From contig JAPZUE010000020.1 in the NCBI GenBank assembly GCA_027533385.1, forward strand, positions 1 through 64,000: a stretch of DNA of 64,000 nucleotides, written 5' to 3'. Made by a program: the position numbers and the translations under genes. The notes beneath the pieces were generated by a model. The model was not told where the DNA came from. It saw nothing but the letters and a program-made list of their open reading frames with translations, and ran no database searches. This document shows positions 42,976 to 52,168 of this stretch, piece by piece. The first letter of the stretch is position 1; every line of letters starts with the position of its first letter. The stretch is from Rhizobium sp. Its GTDB lineage: Bacteria > Pseudomonadota > Alphaproteobacteria > Rhizobiales > Rhizobiaceae.

Positions 42976-44922
42976 ATGCTGATCCGAACCTATGCCGATA
43001 TCGAAAATCTCAAGGGCAAGGACGCGCTCAGCCCCGCCGAGAAGAAACTGATCGAGCACTGCAAATGCGGCGAACTGACTATCCTTGGCAATGGGAGCCG
43101 GCCGAACCGCTCCAGCAAAGCACGGAAGATCCGTGCCGACCTGCTACGCTATCTAATCCTCGGTGGCTGCGAGCAGTGCCGTGTTCACGAGAAAGGCGTG
43201 CAGCTGTCGGGAGCCTGGATCGAAGGCCTGCTGGATCTAAGTTTTTCACGAGCAAGTGGTGCTGTTTACTTGAGCAGATGTGGTTTTGCTGAACCAATCG
43301 TCGCATATCAGGCCTCTTGCGAACGCTTGGACCTCAAAGGCAGCAGTCTACCTGGGCTAAATGCGGAAGGCGCCACGATAAAGGGCGATGCCTGCCTCGA
43401 CGATTTGAATAGTACTGGCGAAATCGCATTGGTTGGCGCCGAACTCGGTGGACAACTCTCTTGCTGTGGTACCCAGTTGGAGGGCGGTCAGGGCAGTGCG
43501 TTGAATGCGCAGAGCACAACAATAAGGGGCGGTGTCTTCCTCGATAAGTTGAAAAGTACCGGCGAAATTTGTTTTGCCGGCGCTAAAATTGACGGTCAAC
43601 TCTCCTGCCACGGCGCCGAACTGAATGGGAAGGGAGGCGATGCTCTGAATGCGGAAGGCGCTACGATCAACGGAGGCGCCTTTTTGAACAACGTGGAGAG
43701 CGCCGGCGAAGTCTCCTTCGTCGGTGCTGAAATTGGCGGTCAACTCTGTGGAAACGACGCCAGGTTAAATGGGGAAGGGGGCAAAGCCCTGAATGCGCAG
43801 GCTGCGGCGATCAGGGACGGCGTGTTTCTTGATAATCTGAAGAGTAACGGAAAAGTCTCGTTTGCCGGTGCCGAGATCGGCGGTCAAATGTCATTTGTTG
43901 GCGCTGAGTTGAATGGAGGGGAGGGCGGTGCTCTGAGCGGACAACGGATGATCGTCCGCGGGAGCCTTTTCTGGCAAGACATTGATACCATCGTTGGAAA
44001 CGTGGATTTTAATGCTGCCCATCTGAGCGATCTGGTGGACGACGAGCAAAGCTGGAACAAGGTCACCACCCTGAGCGTCGTCGGCATGACATATGAAAAC
44101 TTAGTATTCCCCTCGGATCTCCCCTTCCGCAAACGCTGGCTCCAAAAAGGAGCCCAATTCAACGGCCAGTTCCACCCCCAGCCCTACCAGCAACTCGCCA
44201 AATTCTACCGCGAAACCGGCCATCGCCATGAGGCGCGGGAAATTCTGATAGAAAAGGAGAAGGAACAGCGCAAGGCCGTCCGGGCGTCAATCCGCAAAAG
44301 CAGACGTAAGGCCGAAAGCGATGTACCGTTCTCAGTGAAAACAGCTTTGTCCTGGTCGCAGCATATTGTGGGGCGCTGGTTCCATTTCCATGTGTGGCGG
44401 TGGGTGAGGATAAGCTGCAATTGGATCTGGGATATCCTTATCCGATACATCGCCGGCTATGGTTACAAACCCTGGCTCAGCCTCGGCTGGCTTGGCGGCT
44501 TGGTGCTGATCATGATGTTCGCTGCGAAATTCACGTGGAACGCCGGCGACTTCGCCCCCAACTCTGCGATCGTCCTGACATCTTCCGAGTGGAAAGCCCT
44601 GGCAGATCTACCCGAGGTATATGCATCCGCCCCTGATGAAGAGAAGCAGAAAATCGTCCAAGACATGACACCGGCGCGCGCCTGGTCCGATCCCCTTGCC
44701 CCCGGCAAGGACTATGAAACCTTCTACTCTTTCGCCTATGCCCTCGATGTCGTGGTCCCTGTCCTCGATCTCGGCCAGACCGACGCCTGGGCGCCGTCCC
44801 CGGCGCGTGGCGACTGGGGCGACCGGCTGTTCTACCTCCAAAAGATGTTCGTCGTTCTCGGCTGGGTCGTCACCGCCATCGCCGCTGCCGCCATCTCCGG
44901 CATGATCCGCCGCGACGACTGA
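42976..44922 (+). CDS. membrane-anchored solenoid-repeat protein
   Basis: The 648-residue protein has four exact-length 48-residue repeats (128-319) and a partial fifth. Each has the form LNAxGATIxGGxFLDxLxSxGEVSFAGAEIGGQL followed by S-x-x-G-A-E-L-N-G. These should fold as a beta-solenoid akin to pentapeptide-repeat proteins. A basic helical linker (about 410-455) follows, then two membrane helices (about 495-518 and 620-642) around a periplasmic domain. Sequence relatives are annotated as membrane-associated oxidoreductases without evidence. The repeat part is AT-richer and may be acquired. ATG at 42976 fits a membrane-proximal start. Confidence 0.8.
   Translation: MLIRTYADIENLKGKDALSPAEKKLIEHCKCGELTILGNGSRPNRSSKARKIRADLLRYLILGGCEQCRVHEKGVQLSGAWIEGLLDLSFSRASGAVYLSRCGFAEPIVAYQASCERLDLKGSSLPGLNAEGATIKGDACLDDLNSTGEIALVGAELGGQLSCCGTQLEGGQGSALNAQSTTIRGGVFLDKLKSTGEICFAGAKIDGQLSCHGAELNGKGGDALNAEGATINGGAFLNNVESAGEVSFVGAEIGGQLCGNDARLNGEGGKALNAQAAAIRDGVFLDNLKSNGKVSFAGAEIGGQMSFVGAELNGGEGGALSGQRMIVRGSLFWQDIDTIVGNVDFNAAHLSDLVDDEQSWNKVTTLSVVGMTYENLVFPSDLPFRKRWLQKGAQFNGQFHPQPYQQLAKFYRETGHRHEAREILIEKEKEQRKAVRASIRKSRRKAESDVPFSVKTALSWSQHIVGRWFHFHVWRWVRISCNWIWDILIRYIAGYGYKPWLSLGWLGGLVLIMMFAAKFTWNAGDFAPNSAIVLTSSEWKALADLPEVYASAPDEEKQKIVQDMTPARAWSDPLAPGKDYETFYSFAYALDVVVPVLDLGQTDAWAPSPARGDWGDRLFYLQKMFVVLGWVVTAIAAAAISGMIRRDD
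43357..43932 (+). repeat. in-gene tandem repeat, four units of 144 bp
   Basis: The four coding repeats start at 43357, 43501, 43645 and 43789, each exactly 144 bp; a partial fifth begins at 43933. They are diverged at nucleotide level but in constant register. Confidence 0.9.
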
Positions 44923-45081
44923 TCCCTCACACCTCAAACCGGATCACATGGCGCCTGCCGCCATCCAACCTGCGGGTCATCTCGCCGCCATCCGGGGCGA
45001 TGAAGGCCGAGGGCACTTTTCGCCCGCTGGCGCGTTGAAGAGGAGAAGACATCTCATCACCGAAGACGAGGGAGAGACCCG

Positions 45082-45384
45082 ATGCAGGATTTCAATCTGA
45101 CCGCCATGAGCACCGACGAACTCGACCGCCTGATTTCCGATGCGACCCGCGAACGCCAGATCCGCCGCACGCCCGAGGAAAGTCTGACAACCGTGGACGG
45201 TCTGCGGGGGCAGGATGTCAACGACCCCGACCATGGAGCCATCACCACGCCGACCCCGCATCAGGTGCGCGATTATGCCACTGAAGGCCTCGAGCCCGGT
45301 GCCCGCGTTGTCGGCAATCGGGTGATCGATGCCGATGAGGCAGCAGAGACCGACATCGAAAAGGCCGCCCGCCGCATCGTCTGA
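45082..45384 (+). CDS. small acidic protein of unknown function
   Basis: The 100-residue product (MQDFNLTAMSTDELDRLISDATRERQIRRTPEE ... GARVVGNRVIDADEAAETDIEKAARRIV) is hydrophilic with helical ends and no known motif. A GAGAGACCCG stretch precedes the ATG. It stands alone. Confidence 0.6.
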   Translation: MQDFNLTAMSTDELDRLISDATRERQIRRTPEESLTTVDGLRGQDVNDPDHGAITTPTPHQVRDYATEGLEPGARVVGNRVIDADEAAETDIEKAARRIV

Positions 45385-45594
45385 CCGCAACCGAGCTTCG
45401 ATGGCCAGCCTATCGGCCATCGTGGGCCGTCATGTGTCGCCCCCCGATGCATGGCGGCCTTCCCAGCGTTGGGTGGCGTGCCGCTACATGCTGATGCACC
45501 CAGCTCGGATGTGAAGGTGCCGGTTGTCGTCCCTCCCGCAGAAGGCGCGATCCACCGCATTGCCAGCTTCGTCCCTTCAGGCTAGACCGGCCTG

Positions 45595-46035
45595 GTGATC
45601 ACAGCATTCGCCGCCTATCTCGCCCTTTTCCTTGCCGCCTTCCTCGCCGCCACCATCGTGCCGGCGCAGTCCGAGGCCGTGCTGGTCGGCCTGATCCTCG
45701 CAAAGGACCAGCCGCTGCTTCTGCTTCTGCTGATTGCGACGACCGGCAATGTCCTGGGCTCGGTGGTCAACTGGCTGCTCGGCCGCTTCATCGAGCATTT
45801 TCGCGACCGGCCCTGGTTTCCGGTTTCGCCGGCAAGGCTCGCCAAGGCCGAGGCCTGGTATCGCCGCTTCGGCATCTGGTCGCTGCTTCTGTCCTGGGTG
45901 CCGATCATCGGCGATCCGCTGACGGTCATTGCCGGCGTGCTGCGCACACCGTTCCTCACCTTCCTGCTTCTGGTGACGATCGCCAAGGGTGGCCGTTACA
46001 TCGTGCTCGCCGCCATCACGCTCGGCCTGACCTGA
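45595..46035 (+). CDS. YqaA-family (DedA-like) membrane protein
   Basis: The 146-residue protein has four helices and the pattern TGNVLGSVVNWLLGRFIEHF ... YRRFGIWSLLLSWVPIIGDPLTVIAGVLRTP, a short SNARE-associated/DedA-like fold. Relatives act in membrane homeostasis. The start appears to be GTG at 45595. It converges on a GGDEF gene. Confidence 0.85.
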   Translation: MITAFAAYLALFLAAFLAATIVPAQSEAVLVGLILAKDQPLLLLLLIATTGNVLGSVVNWLLGRFIEHFRDRPWFPVSPARLAKAEAWYRRFGIWSLLLSWVPIIGDPLTVIAGVLRTPFLTFLLLVTIAKGGRYIVLAAITLGLT

Positions 46036-46054
46036 GCATCAGCGAGTTCTGCGA

Positions 46055-47122
46055 TCACTCGGCAAACGCCGGCAGGATCGGCAGCGGCCGAAGGCCGTTC
46101 TCCCCAGCGAGCGACGGCATCTCGCCGCAGATGATGCGGTTCCGGCCGGCGGCTTTCGCCTGATAGAGGGCCCGGTCGGCCCGCGTCAGGGCCTCTTCTG
46201 CACTTTCGCCGGCCTCTGCCGCCACGAGACCCGCACTGAAGGTAATCGAGACGCCATCGATATCGAGGCCACGCACCTCGCGCAGCAGCATGTCAAGCTG
46301 CTGCATCGCCTCGTTGCGGCCGCAACCGGGAAAGAGTACGGCAAACTCCTCGCCGCCCAGCCGCCCGGCAAGCCCCGGCGCATGCCGCTGCAGGCATTGC
46401 GCCATGGCCATCAGCACCGTGTCACCGCGATCATGGCCGTAATGGTCGTTGATCTGCTTGAAGTGGTCGAGGTCGATCATGGCAAGCTGCAGCGCCTGCT
46501 GGCCGCGCTCCTCCTGCACCTCGGAAAACCGCGCCAGGAAGGCGCGCCGGTTGAGAAGCCGGGTCAACGGATCCGTGCCCGAAAGCCGTTTGTACTTCTC
46601 CTTGGCCTCGAAGAGCTTGCGATAGGATGACATGACGATGATGTTCAGCATCACCCCGATTACTGCAGCCGTGCCGCTTGCGATGGCAAATTCCGCATGG
46701 CCGGTCGCAGCAAAATAGTCGCCCGGCAGGCCGATGAACGAGATCGCGCCGCACAAAAGCGCCGTCGCGACATAGTCGCCGATGCGGGAAAAAAGCACGG
46801 CGGCATGCACCAGAATGAGCGCGACGACGAAGAACCGCCAGTAGTCTCCATGCGTTCCGAGCTTATCGAGAAAGATCCGGAACGCCATCGCACAGCTCAG
46901 AATGCTCAGCGCACCGAAGATCCGGAACGTCACGTCGCGCCGGGTTCTGTTGAGCATCGCCCAGCAGACGCCGAGCGGCAGCACCGAGGCGATATGCGAA
47001 ACCGTGCCAAACTCGCCGGTCTCCTGCCGGATCAGCCGGCCGAACACCAGAACCAGCACCGCAATCGTTGCAGCAATGTTGATTTGCAGATGGAACGGCC
47101 GCTCTTCGGCGAGATTGAACAT
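46055..47122 (-). CDS. membrane diguanylate cyclase
   Basis: The 355-residue protein has six or so membrane helices (about 15-170) and a cytoplasmic GGDEF domain (about 190-340) with RLGGEEFAVLF. The GGEEF variant is active in most enzymes. A coiled link (KLFEAKEKYKRLSGTDPLTRLLNRRAF) joins the two. It should make c-di-GMP in response to a signal at the membrane. There is no linked phosphodiesterase gene. Confidence 0.92.
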   Translation of the reverse strand: MFNLAEERPFHLQINIAATIAVLVLVFGRLIRQETGEFGTVSHIASVLPLGVCWAMLNRTRRDVTFRIFGALSILSCAMAFRIFLDKLGTHGDYWRFFVVALILVHAAVLFSRIGDYVATALLCGAISFIGLPGDYFAATGHAEFAIASGTAAVIGVMLNIIVMSSYRKLFEAKEKYKRLSGTDPLTRLLNRRAFLARFSEVQEERGQQALQLAMIDLDHFKQINDHYGHDRGDTVLMAMAQCLQRHAPGLAGRLGGEEFAVLFPGCGRNEAMQQLDMLLREVRGLDIDGVSITFSAGLVAAEAGESAEEALTRADRALYQAKAAGRNRIICGEMPSLAGENGLRPLPILPAFAE

Positions 47123-47333
47123 CTAAGGTGCTCGTCAGTAGGTGATGAAAATCGAGTGTCGAAAATGGATGCGGGGCGCATCATCCCCGTTCAGATCGTC
47201 AACGCAATATCTGCAATTCAAGGTATGAGAAAGAGCCGAGGCACTGGGTGTCGACGCTTTCCGGGCGGCAATCGTTGCATTCCTGAGGCATATCAGGTGT
47301 TGGCCCGAAGCCTGTGCGCCCGGGCTGCGGCAG

Positions 47334-47582
47334 TCACGCCGTGAATTTTACACCGGCGGCCATCGCCGCCGAAATCAGGGCCTTGCGGCCATCCTCTTCC
47401 TTGGCCTTGCCCTGGGCCACGGCGCCAAGCACCAGAAGCGCCTTGTCCAGCACCTCGCTCTCCTCCTCCGGCCAGTCCTCGATCAGCGCCCAGGAGGCGC
47501 CCAGCGAGCTGTCGACCACCACGTCCTCGCCCTCTTCGCCGATCCCGTGCAGGATGACAGGCTTGCTCCAGGTCTTGCTCAT
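47334..47582 (-). CDS. DUF982 family protein
   Basis: The 82-residue protein (MSKTWSKPVIL ... SLGASWALIEDWPEEESEVLDKALLVLGAVAQGK ... AGVKFTA) has the DUF982 pattern, largely restricted to rhizobia and relatives. Function is unknown. The start at 47582 gives the normal length; the frame extends upstream without character. Confidence 0.85.
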   Translation of the reverse strand: MSKTWSKPVILHGIGEEGEDVVVDSSLGASWALIEDWPEEESEVLDKALLVLGAVAQGKAKEEDGRKALISAAMAAGVKFTA

Positions 47583-47936
47583 TCGGTTTCGCTCTCTCGG
47601 TTTCTCATCCGCATAACGCCAAAGCGGTGTTGATCGCGTCTCCATAGCCGAGAATGTTCGACATCGCCACGCCTTGCCGCAACCTTCACACACTCTCGGC
47701 CCTGCAGCTGCGGCAATTCGGCATGGCTGCCGTCCCACCCCTGCAGATTGACTTTTGGCCGGTTGGGGAACATCTCTTTTCCATGGGCATCCCGTGGGAT
47801 GCGCCGTTCAAAAAGGACCAGAAAGATGAACCCCGACAGTCGAAGTTCGACGTCAGACATTTGGCCAATGGCCCGTCTCTAGTCCTTGCCTCGCGCATGG
47901 GCGGGGCGGCCCTGAAAGCCGCCGAAGGAGAGCCCC
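47583..47936. other. gene-free region between DUF982 and corA
   Basis: The 354 bp hold overlapping open frames on both strands without ribosome sites or recognisable products. No known magnesium riboswitch structure was recognised in the corA leader. Confidence 0.4.
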
Positions 47937-49043
47937 ATGCTGCGCCTGTTTTCCCGCGAAGCCGATCATCTCGTGCCCGTCGATGCCGCCGTGCTCGGCA
48001 AGATCCGTTCGTCCCTTCCCGTTCTCGCCGAGGGGGGAGACGAAGACATCAGGGCAGCCCAGGTCACGCCCGCGCCGATCTGGTTCGACCTCACCAATCC
48101 CGAGCCCCAGGAAATCCATCTGGTCGAAAAGGCCCTGACGATCGCCCTGCCCACCCGCGACGAGATGGAGGAGATCGAGCTTTCGGCCCGTCTCTATCAG
48201 GAGGACGGGGCCGAGTTCATGACCATGACCGCTCTGGCCGGCCTCGATGGCGATGATCCGGTCAAGACGCCGGTGACCTTCATCCTCAAGGGGCAGAGCC
48301 TTGTCACCATCCGCTATGCGGATCCCAAACCCTTCGTCGCCTTCCGCGCCCGCGCCTGCCGGCCGAACGGTCTTGCCTGCGTCAGCGGCGAGACGGTCAT
48401 GCTCGGTCTTTTGGAAGCAATCATCGACCGCCTGGCCGACGTGCTGGAACGTGCCGGCAACGAGATCGATGCCGTCTCCCGCGAAGTGTTTCGTGCCAGA
48501 AGCGTCCATGGCAAGACCGGGGGCAAGACTGTGGGCAAGACAGGGAGCAGGGCAGGCGGCAAGGAGAAGGCCGGCGCGACCAGCCGCGACCTGCAGGCCC
48601 TGATCGAGCAGATCGGCCGTAAGGGCGATCTGATGACGGCCACCCGAGAAAGCCTCGTTTCGATCTCCCGCCTCGTCGCCTATCACGCGGCGCTGGAAGC
48701 GCCGGCCCGCAAGACGGCAAAGGACGCGCGCCAGAGGATCAAGCTCTTGCAACGCGACGCGGGCTCGCTGGGCGACCATGCCCAGTTCCTGCAGGACAAG
48801 ATCAATTTCCTGCTCGATGCGACACTCGGTCTGATCAATCTTGAGCAGAACCAGATCATCAAGATCTTCACCGTCGCCTCGGTCGCCTTCCTGCCGCCGA
48901 CGCTGGTCGCCTCGATCTACGGCATGAATTTCCAGTCCATGCCGGAACTCAACTGGGCGGTCGGCTATCCCATGGCGCTCGGCATCATGCTGCTCTCGGC
49001 CCTCCTGCCTTTCCTCCTCTTCAAGCGGAAGGGCTGGCTGTAA
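47937..49043 (+). CDS. corA: CorA-family Mg2+ channel with basic insertion
   Basis: The 368-residue protein has a long soluble N-terminal funnel domain and two C-terminal helices, the first ending with the ion-filter motif YGMNF (about residue 335). At residues 192-215 there is a GKTGGKTVGKT-type glycine/lysine/threonine-rich insertion not usual in the family. It lies between helices of the cytoplasmic stalk and could bind nucleotide or acidic lipid. The conserved tip is intact, so the protein is probably a Mg2+/Co2+ channel. An AAGGAG site precedes the ATG. Confidence 0.9.
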   Translation: MLRLFSREADHLVPVDAAVLGKIRSSLPVLAEGGDEDIRAAQVTPAPIWFDLTNPEPQEIHLVEKALTIALPTRDEMEEIELSARLYQEDGAEFMTMTALAGLDGDDPVKTPVTFILKGQSLVTIRYADPKPFVAFRARACRPNGLACVSGETVMLGLLEAIIDRLADVLERAGNEIDAVSREVFRARSVHGKTGGKTVGKTGSRAGGKEKAGATSRDLQALIEQIGRKGDLMTATRESLVSISRLVAYHAALEAPARKTAKDARQRIKLLQRDAGSLGDHAQFLQDKINFLLDATLGLINLEQNQIIKIFTVASVAFLPPTLVASIYGMNFQSMPELNWAVGYPMALGIMLLSALLPFLLFKRKGWL

Positions 49044-49053
49044 CAAGGCTCAA

Positions 49054-49077
49054 AGCCGGCTCGTCCACGGGCCGGCT
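49054..49077. terminator. hairpin between convergent genes
   Basis: AGCCGGC (49054-49060) pairs with GCCGGCT (49071-49077) between corA and the convergent dehalogenase gene. There is no U-tract, so it is a weak terminator candidate. Confidence 0.45.
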
Positions 49078-49796
49078 CAAGCCGCCGCCTCGACCAGCCC
49101 GTCAAGCGATGACAGGACCTTGTCCGGCGCAAAATCCGCATATTCCTCAGGCGCATCGGCGCGATTGATCCAGTGGCAGGTGAAGCCGAAGGCCTTCGCA
49201 CCGGCAATGTCCCAGCGATTGGAGGACTGGAAGGCGATGTCGGGTGCGGCGGTCCGATAGCGGGAGGTGACCAGCGCATAGGCCGCCGGCACCGTCTTGT
49301 AGACCTTGAGGGCATCGACGGAGAAGATGTCATCGATCAGCCCGCCGATCCCCGCTGCCGAAACGGCCTCGTCGAGCATGGGGGGCGTGCCGTTGGACAG
49401 GATGGCGATCTTCGCCCCGGTCTTGCGCAGTGCCGCCAGCACGGAAGACACCTCGGGAAAACAGTCGAGCCTGCGATAGGCGTCGAGCAGATCGGTCCGA
49501 AGGCGCCGGTCGACATCCGGAAAGCGGGCGAGGCAGAAATCCAGCGAATCCTCGGTCAGCACACGAAAATCCCGATACTGGCCCATAAGGCTCGTCACCC
49601 AGGTATATTCCAGCTGCTTGACCCGCCAGAGATCCGAGAAGGCTCGGGCATCCGGCCCGATCGCCTCGGCATGCCGGCGGACCGCCGCATGCACGTCGAA
49701 CAGCGTGCCATAGGCATCAAACACATAGGCCCGTGGCCCGTCCTCGGGCCCGGCATCGTGCCCGCCCTCCGCCAGCGATGCGATTGCGTCTGTCAT
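49077..49796 (-). CDS. type II haloacid dehalogenase (HAD)
   Basis: The 239-residue protein has the family motifs: DAYGTLFD with nucleophile Asp27, the ILSNGTP loop (Ser/Asn), KVYK (Lys) and FQSSNRWDIAGAKAFG (Ser, Asn, Asp). All residues expected of an L-2-haloacid dehalogenase are in place, so it probably cleaves halogenated short-chain acids hydrolytically. It stands alone and converges on corA. Confidence 0.9.
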   Translation of the reverse strand: MTDAIASLAEGGHDAGPEDGPRAYVFDAYGTLFDVHAAVRRHAEAIGPDARAFSDLWRVKQLEYTWVTSLMGQYRDFRVLTEDSLDFCLARFPDVDRRLRTDLLDAYRRLDCFPEVSSVLAALRKTGAKIAILSNGTPPMLDEAVSAAGIGGLIDDIFSVDALKVYKTVPAAYALVTSRYRTAAPDIAFQSSNRWDIAGAKAFGFTCHWINRADAPEEYADFAPDKVLSSLDGLVEAAA

Positions 49797-49892
49797 CTAA
49801 CATCCTCCCCGGGGGAGGGTAGGGCGCCGGGCTCCGAGCTTCAAGCGCTCATGGATTATCCGCCGCGGGCGCGAGGTCGAGGCCGAGGCCCG

Positions 49893-50105
49893 TCAGCTGC
49901 GCCGGGCGGCCAGGCGGCCCCGATCGTGTTCGACGGTCGAAAAACCGCGCGTCGTCAGCCGGAACTGTCGCTTCTGAAACTCGCCGCGCACCTCGATCAG
50001 CCCCTGTTCCTCGGCCTCGGTCAGCGTCTTCAGGCTGGTGCCCTTCGGCGGCGTCTGCCAGTCCCGGCCCTGAGCCGCATGCAGCAATACCATGATCTTG
50101 ATCAT
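49893..50105 (-). CDS. small protein of unknown function
   Basis: The 70-residue product (MIKIMVLLHAAQGRDWQTPP ... LTEAEEQGLIEVRGEFQKRQFRLTTRGF) looks like a small winged-helix or DNA-binding fold, with a likely helix-turn-strand near the end. The start was taken at 50105 because of length and context; the frame continues ten codons upstream. Nothing else is known. Confidence 0.55.
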   Translation of the reverse strand: MIKIMVLLHAAQGRDWQTPPKGTSLKTLTEAEEQGLIEVRGEFQKRQFRLTTRGFSTVEHDRGRLAARRS

Positions 50106-50260
50106 CGGGGTCTTTCTCTGGGATGCCCGCTTCATTCGCAGCCGCAGATCGCTGCGGCAGGATGATTAGTGCGAGGCCCGCAAATATCTGATGTGTTCGG
50201 GGAGCTATGCCTGAGCTTTCTGCGGGTGTCGATCTGAAAGCGCCAGTTTAGCCCTTCCTG

Positions 50261-50518
50261 TCAGCGCTTCGTCCGTAGCCAGTCCTTCAGGGCGGCATTG
50301 ATACGCGATTGCCACCCAGGCCCATCCGAGCGAAAGGCCTCAATCACCTCCTGATCGAGTCGGATCGTGGTTGAAACCTTGGTCGCAGCGCTCTTCGGCC
50401 GCCCGCTGCGTACGGGCGCGGCGTTGAACTTTTCGACCCATGGGCTGGTCGACAGATCCGGCGCTTCGTCGTCAATGTCCGAGAAGTCGTCCGGAGTAGA
50501 TGGCGTATTCCCGGTCAT
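50261..50518 (-). CDS. brnA: BrnA-family antitoxin, second module
   Basis: The 85-residue protein ends with VSTTIRLDQEVIEAFRSDGPGWQSRINAALKDWLRTK, the BrnA ribbon-helix-helix signature. Its start lies 47 bases inside the upstream toxin gene, a much longer overlap than the four bases seen in the first BrnTA module. The N-terminal region is acidic. Confidence 0.88.
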   Translation of the reverse strand: MTGNTPSTPDDFSDIDDEAPDLSTSPWVEKFNAAPVRSGRPKSAATKVSTTIRLDQEVIEAFRSDGPGWQSRINAALKDWLRTKR

Positions 50519-50750
50519 TTGCCTTCCTCATGCTGATCACCCGGATGGCCGGCTCGCGATGCGTCCAGATCATCACAACCATCCGCTGATCCAGCAGTCC
50601 GATGGTGATGAAGCGCACTTCACCGTAATCACGCCGGTCATCCTGAACTGTCAGGTGTGGGCCTTCGAAGACCTCGTTTGCCCGAGCGAAATCCAGCCCT
50701 CGCTCGTTCAACGCCTTCAGGCGCTTCTCGGGAACGAAAACAATATCCAT
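50472..50750 (-). CDS. brnT: BrnT-family toxin, second module
   Basis: The 92-residue protein has EKRLKALNERGLDFARANEVFE, GEVRFITIGLLDQRMVVMIWTHRE and IRVISMRKANDREYAIY, the BrnT pattern. Start ATG at 50750 overlaps an inverted repeat operator; the frame extends 22 codons upstream over it and is not used. The C-terminal extension (YSGRLLGH) creates the long overlap with the antitoxin. Confidence 0.88.
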   Translation of the reverse strand: MDIVFVPEKRLKALNERGLDFARANEVFEGPHLTVQDDRRDYGEVRFITIGLLDQRMVVMIWTHREPAIRVISMRKANDREYAIYSGRLLGH

Positions 50751-50768
50751 TATTGTTACTACAATAAT
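50749..50768. promoter_or_regulatory. inverted repeat operator of second BrnTA module
   Basis: ATTATTGT-TACT-ACAATAAT forms eight-base perfect arms over the toxin start codon. It is the likely site for the BrnA antitoxin's autoregulation. Confidence 0.65.
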
Positions 50769-50837
50769 TGACCCAAGGCCAGCAGGAAATGCTGAAGATT
50801 CTACCTTGCCGCGCATAGGCGCGCAATGCGCACGCCG

Positions 50838-52082
50838 TCAGCCGCCCAGATCCTGGTCGATCTCCGTCAGCGCCCGGTCGACATGCCCCTCGAAGACCAG
50901 CGTCTCTTCCTCGGTGATGATCAGGATTTCCGGCGCGCCGCGCACCCGCACATGCTGCGATTGGCCAAGCCCCTCGTCGAGGCCGCGGGTCAAGAGATCC
51001 ATGAAGCGCGTGCCCGGACCGGTGATTGCGATCGGCATCGTCTCTTCGGCAAGGCTCAGCATGCGCGACAATCCCTGGCCGAGCGCCAGCCCCGCCTGGC
51101 GAAAGGCATATTCCGAGGCGCGGTGCCCCTGGCGGGCGCGGCTTGCGATCTTTTCCATTTCCGCAAGCGGCACGAATTTCGCCGGGATCGTATCCGGCGG
51201 CACTTCAAACGCCATGCGCAGGATGCCGTAGAAGCCGGCCGAGGCCTCGATGCAGCCGATCGCCCCGCAGCGGCAGAGCTTGCCGTCGCTCGCATGCAGC
51301 ATATGGCCAAAATTCGGTGCCCGGATTTCGAGTTCCCCGTGCTGGTCGCGATAGGCGATCCCGAGCCCGATCGAATGGCCGAGCGACAGCGTCGCAAGCG
51401 AAGCGAGCGGTGCCCCCCTGTTCTTTTCCAGCCTGAGCGCCAGCGCATGGGTGACCAGCAGGCTTTCGTTGAAGAGATGGATCCGGCTGCCGCTGAAGCC
51501 CGTCAGTGCCGTCGCGAAGTCGAGTTCCTGATAACCGAAGACCGGCGACCACAGCAGTTTTGCCCCCTCCCGGTCCACCAGGCCCTTGCTGGAAATCGAG
51601 ATGGTCGAAATCGCCGATGCCGGCAGGCGCGAGCGCTGGATCAGTCGTTCGATCGCCGCGCGGAACCCATCGAGGAATCGCGTCGGTGATTCCACCCCCT
51701 GTTCGCGGGCCTCCTCGAATCGGTCGATCATCGTGCCGCGATAATCGGCCAGCGAATATTGCACGGCATGCGAGGAGATCCGGACCGCAATGACATGCGC
51801 GGCGTCCCGCTTGCGGGCGAAGAGGGCACGCGGACGCCCGCGCTGGCCGGCACTTGTTACCTCGCGCCGTTCGAGCAGACCATTTTTCTCGAGATGCGAG
51901 GTAATTGCCGAAACGGTCGCCGAGGAAAGCCCCGTCGCCGCAGACAGATCCGTATGTGCCAGCGGCCCTTCACGCCGCAGCACTTTCAGCACAAGCCCGT
52001 TGTTCTGATGGCGAACGGCCTCCGTGCTCGCCCTAGGACTGGCTGTCATGTTGGGCTTGTCGCCCGGTCTTGTCTGGTCCAC
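50838..52082 (-). CDS. xylR: ROK-family repressor of the xylose operon
   Basis: The 414-residue protein has an N-terminal winged helix (LAHTDLSAATGLSSATVSAITSHLEKNGLL) and a ROK sugar-kinase-like domain with the zinc motif CRCGAIGCIEA (near residue 270). It is divergent from a xylose ABC operon and an operator-like repeat lies between them, so it is most likely its repressor. The start was taken as GTG at 52080-52082 because GGGAGGAG lies six bases upstream; the ATG at 52103 lies before that site and is poorly placed. Confidence 0.88.
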   Translation of the reverse strand: MDQTRPGDKPNMTASPRASTEAVRHQNNGLVLKVLRREGPLAHTDLSAATGLSSATVSAITSHLEKNGLLERREVTSAGQRGRPRALFARKRDAAHVIAVRISSHAVQYSLADYRGTMIDRFEEAREQGVESPTRFLDGFRAAIERLIQRSRLPASAISTISISSKGLVDREGAKLLWSPVFGYQELDFATALTGFSGSRIHLFNESLLVTHALALRLEKNRGAPLASLATLSLGHSIGLGIAYRDQHGELEIRAPNFGHMLHASDGKLCRCGAIGCIEASAGFYGILRMAFEVPPDTIPAKFVPLAEMEKIASRARQGHRASEYAFRQAGLALGQGLSRMLSLAEETMPIAITGPGTRFMDLLTRGLDEGLGQSQHVRVRGAPEILIITEEETLVFEGHVDRALTEIDQDLGG

Positions 52083-52168
52083 CGCATGCTCCTCCCAAAG
52101 CATTTGGCAACTGTCTTTGCAAGCCTCCCCCGGCCCGTGTTGACAGCGTGAGAATCTTCTGCCAGTTA

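Noticed and set aside
43357..43932. Regular 144-bp repeats considered as a CRISPR or satellite.
   Set aside because: They are in frame, diverged, lack spacers and encode a continuous 48-residue protein repeat.
47853..49046. A 397-codon frame antisense to corA.
   Set aside because: The plus strand carries CorA with its GMN motif; the antisense frame has no motifs.
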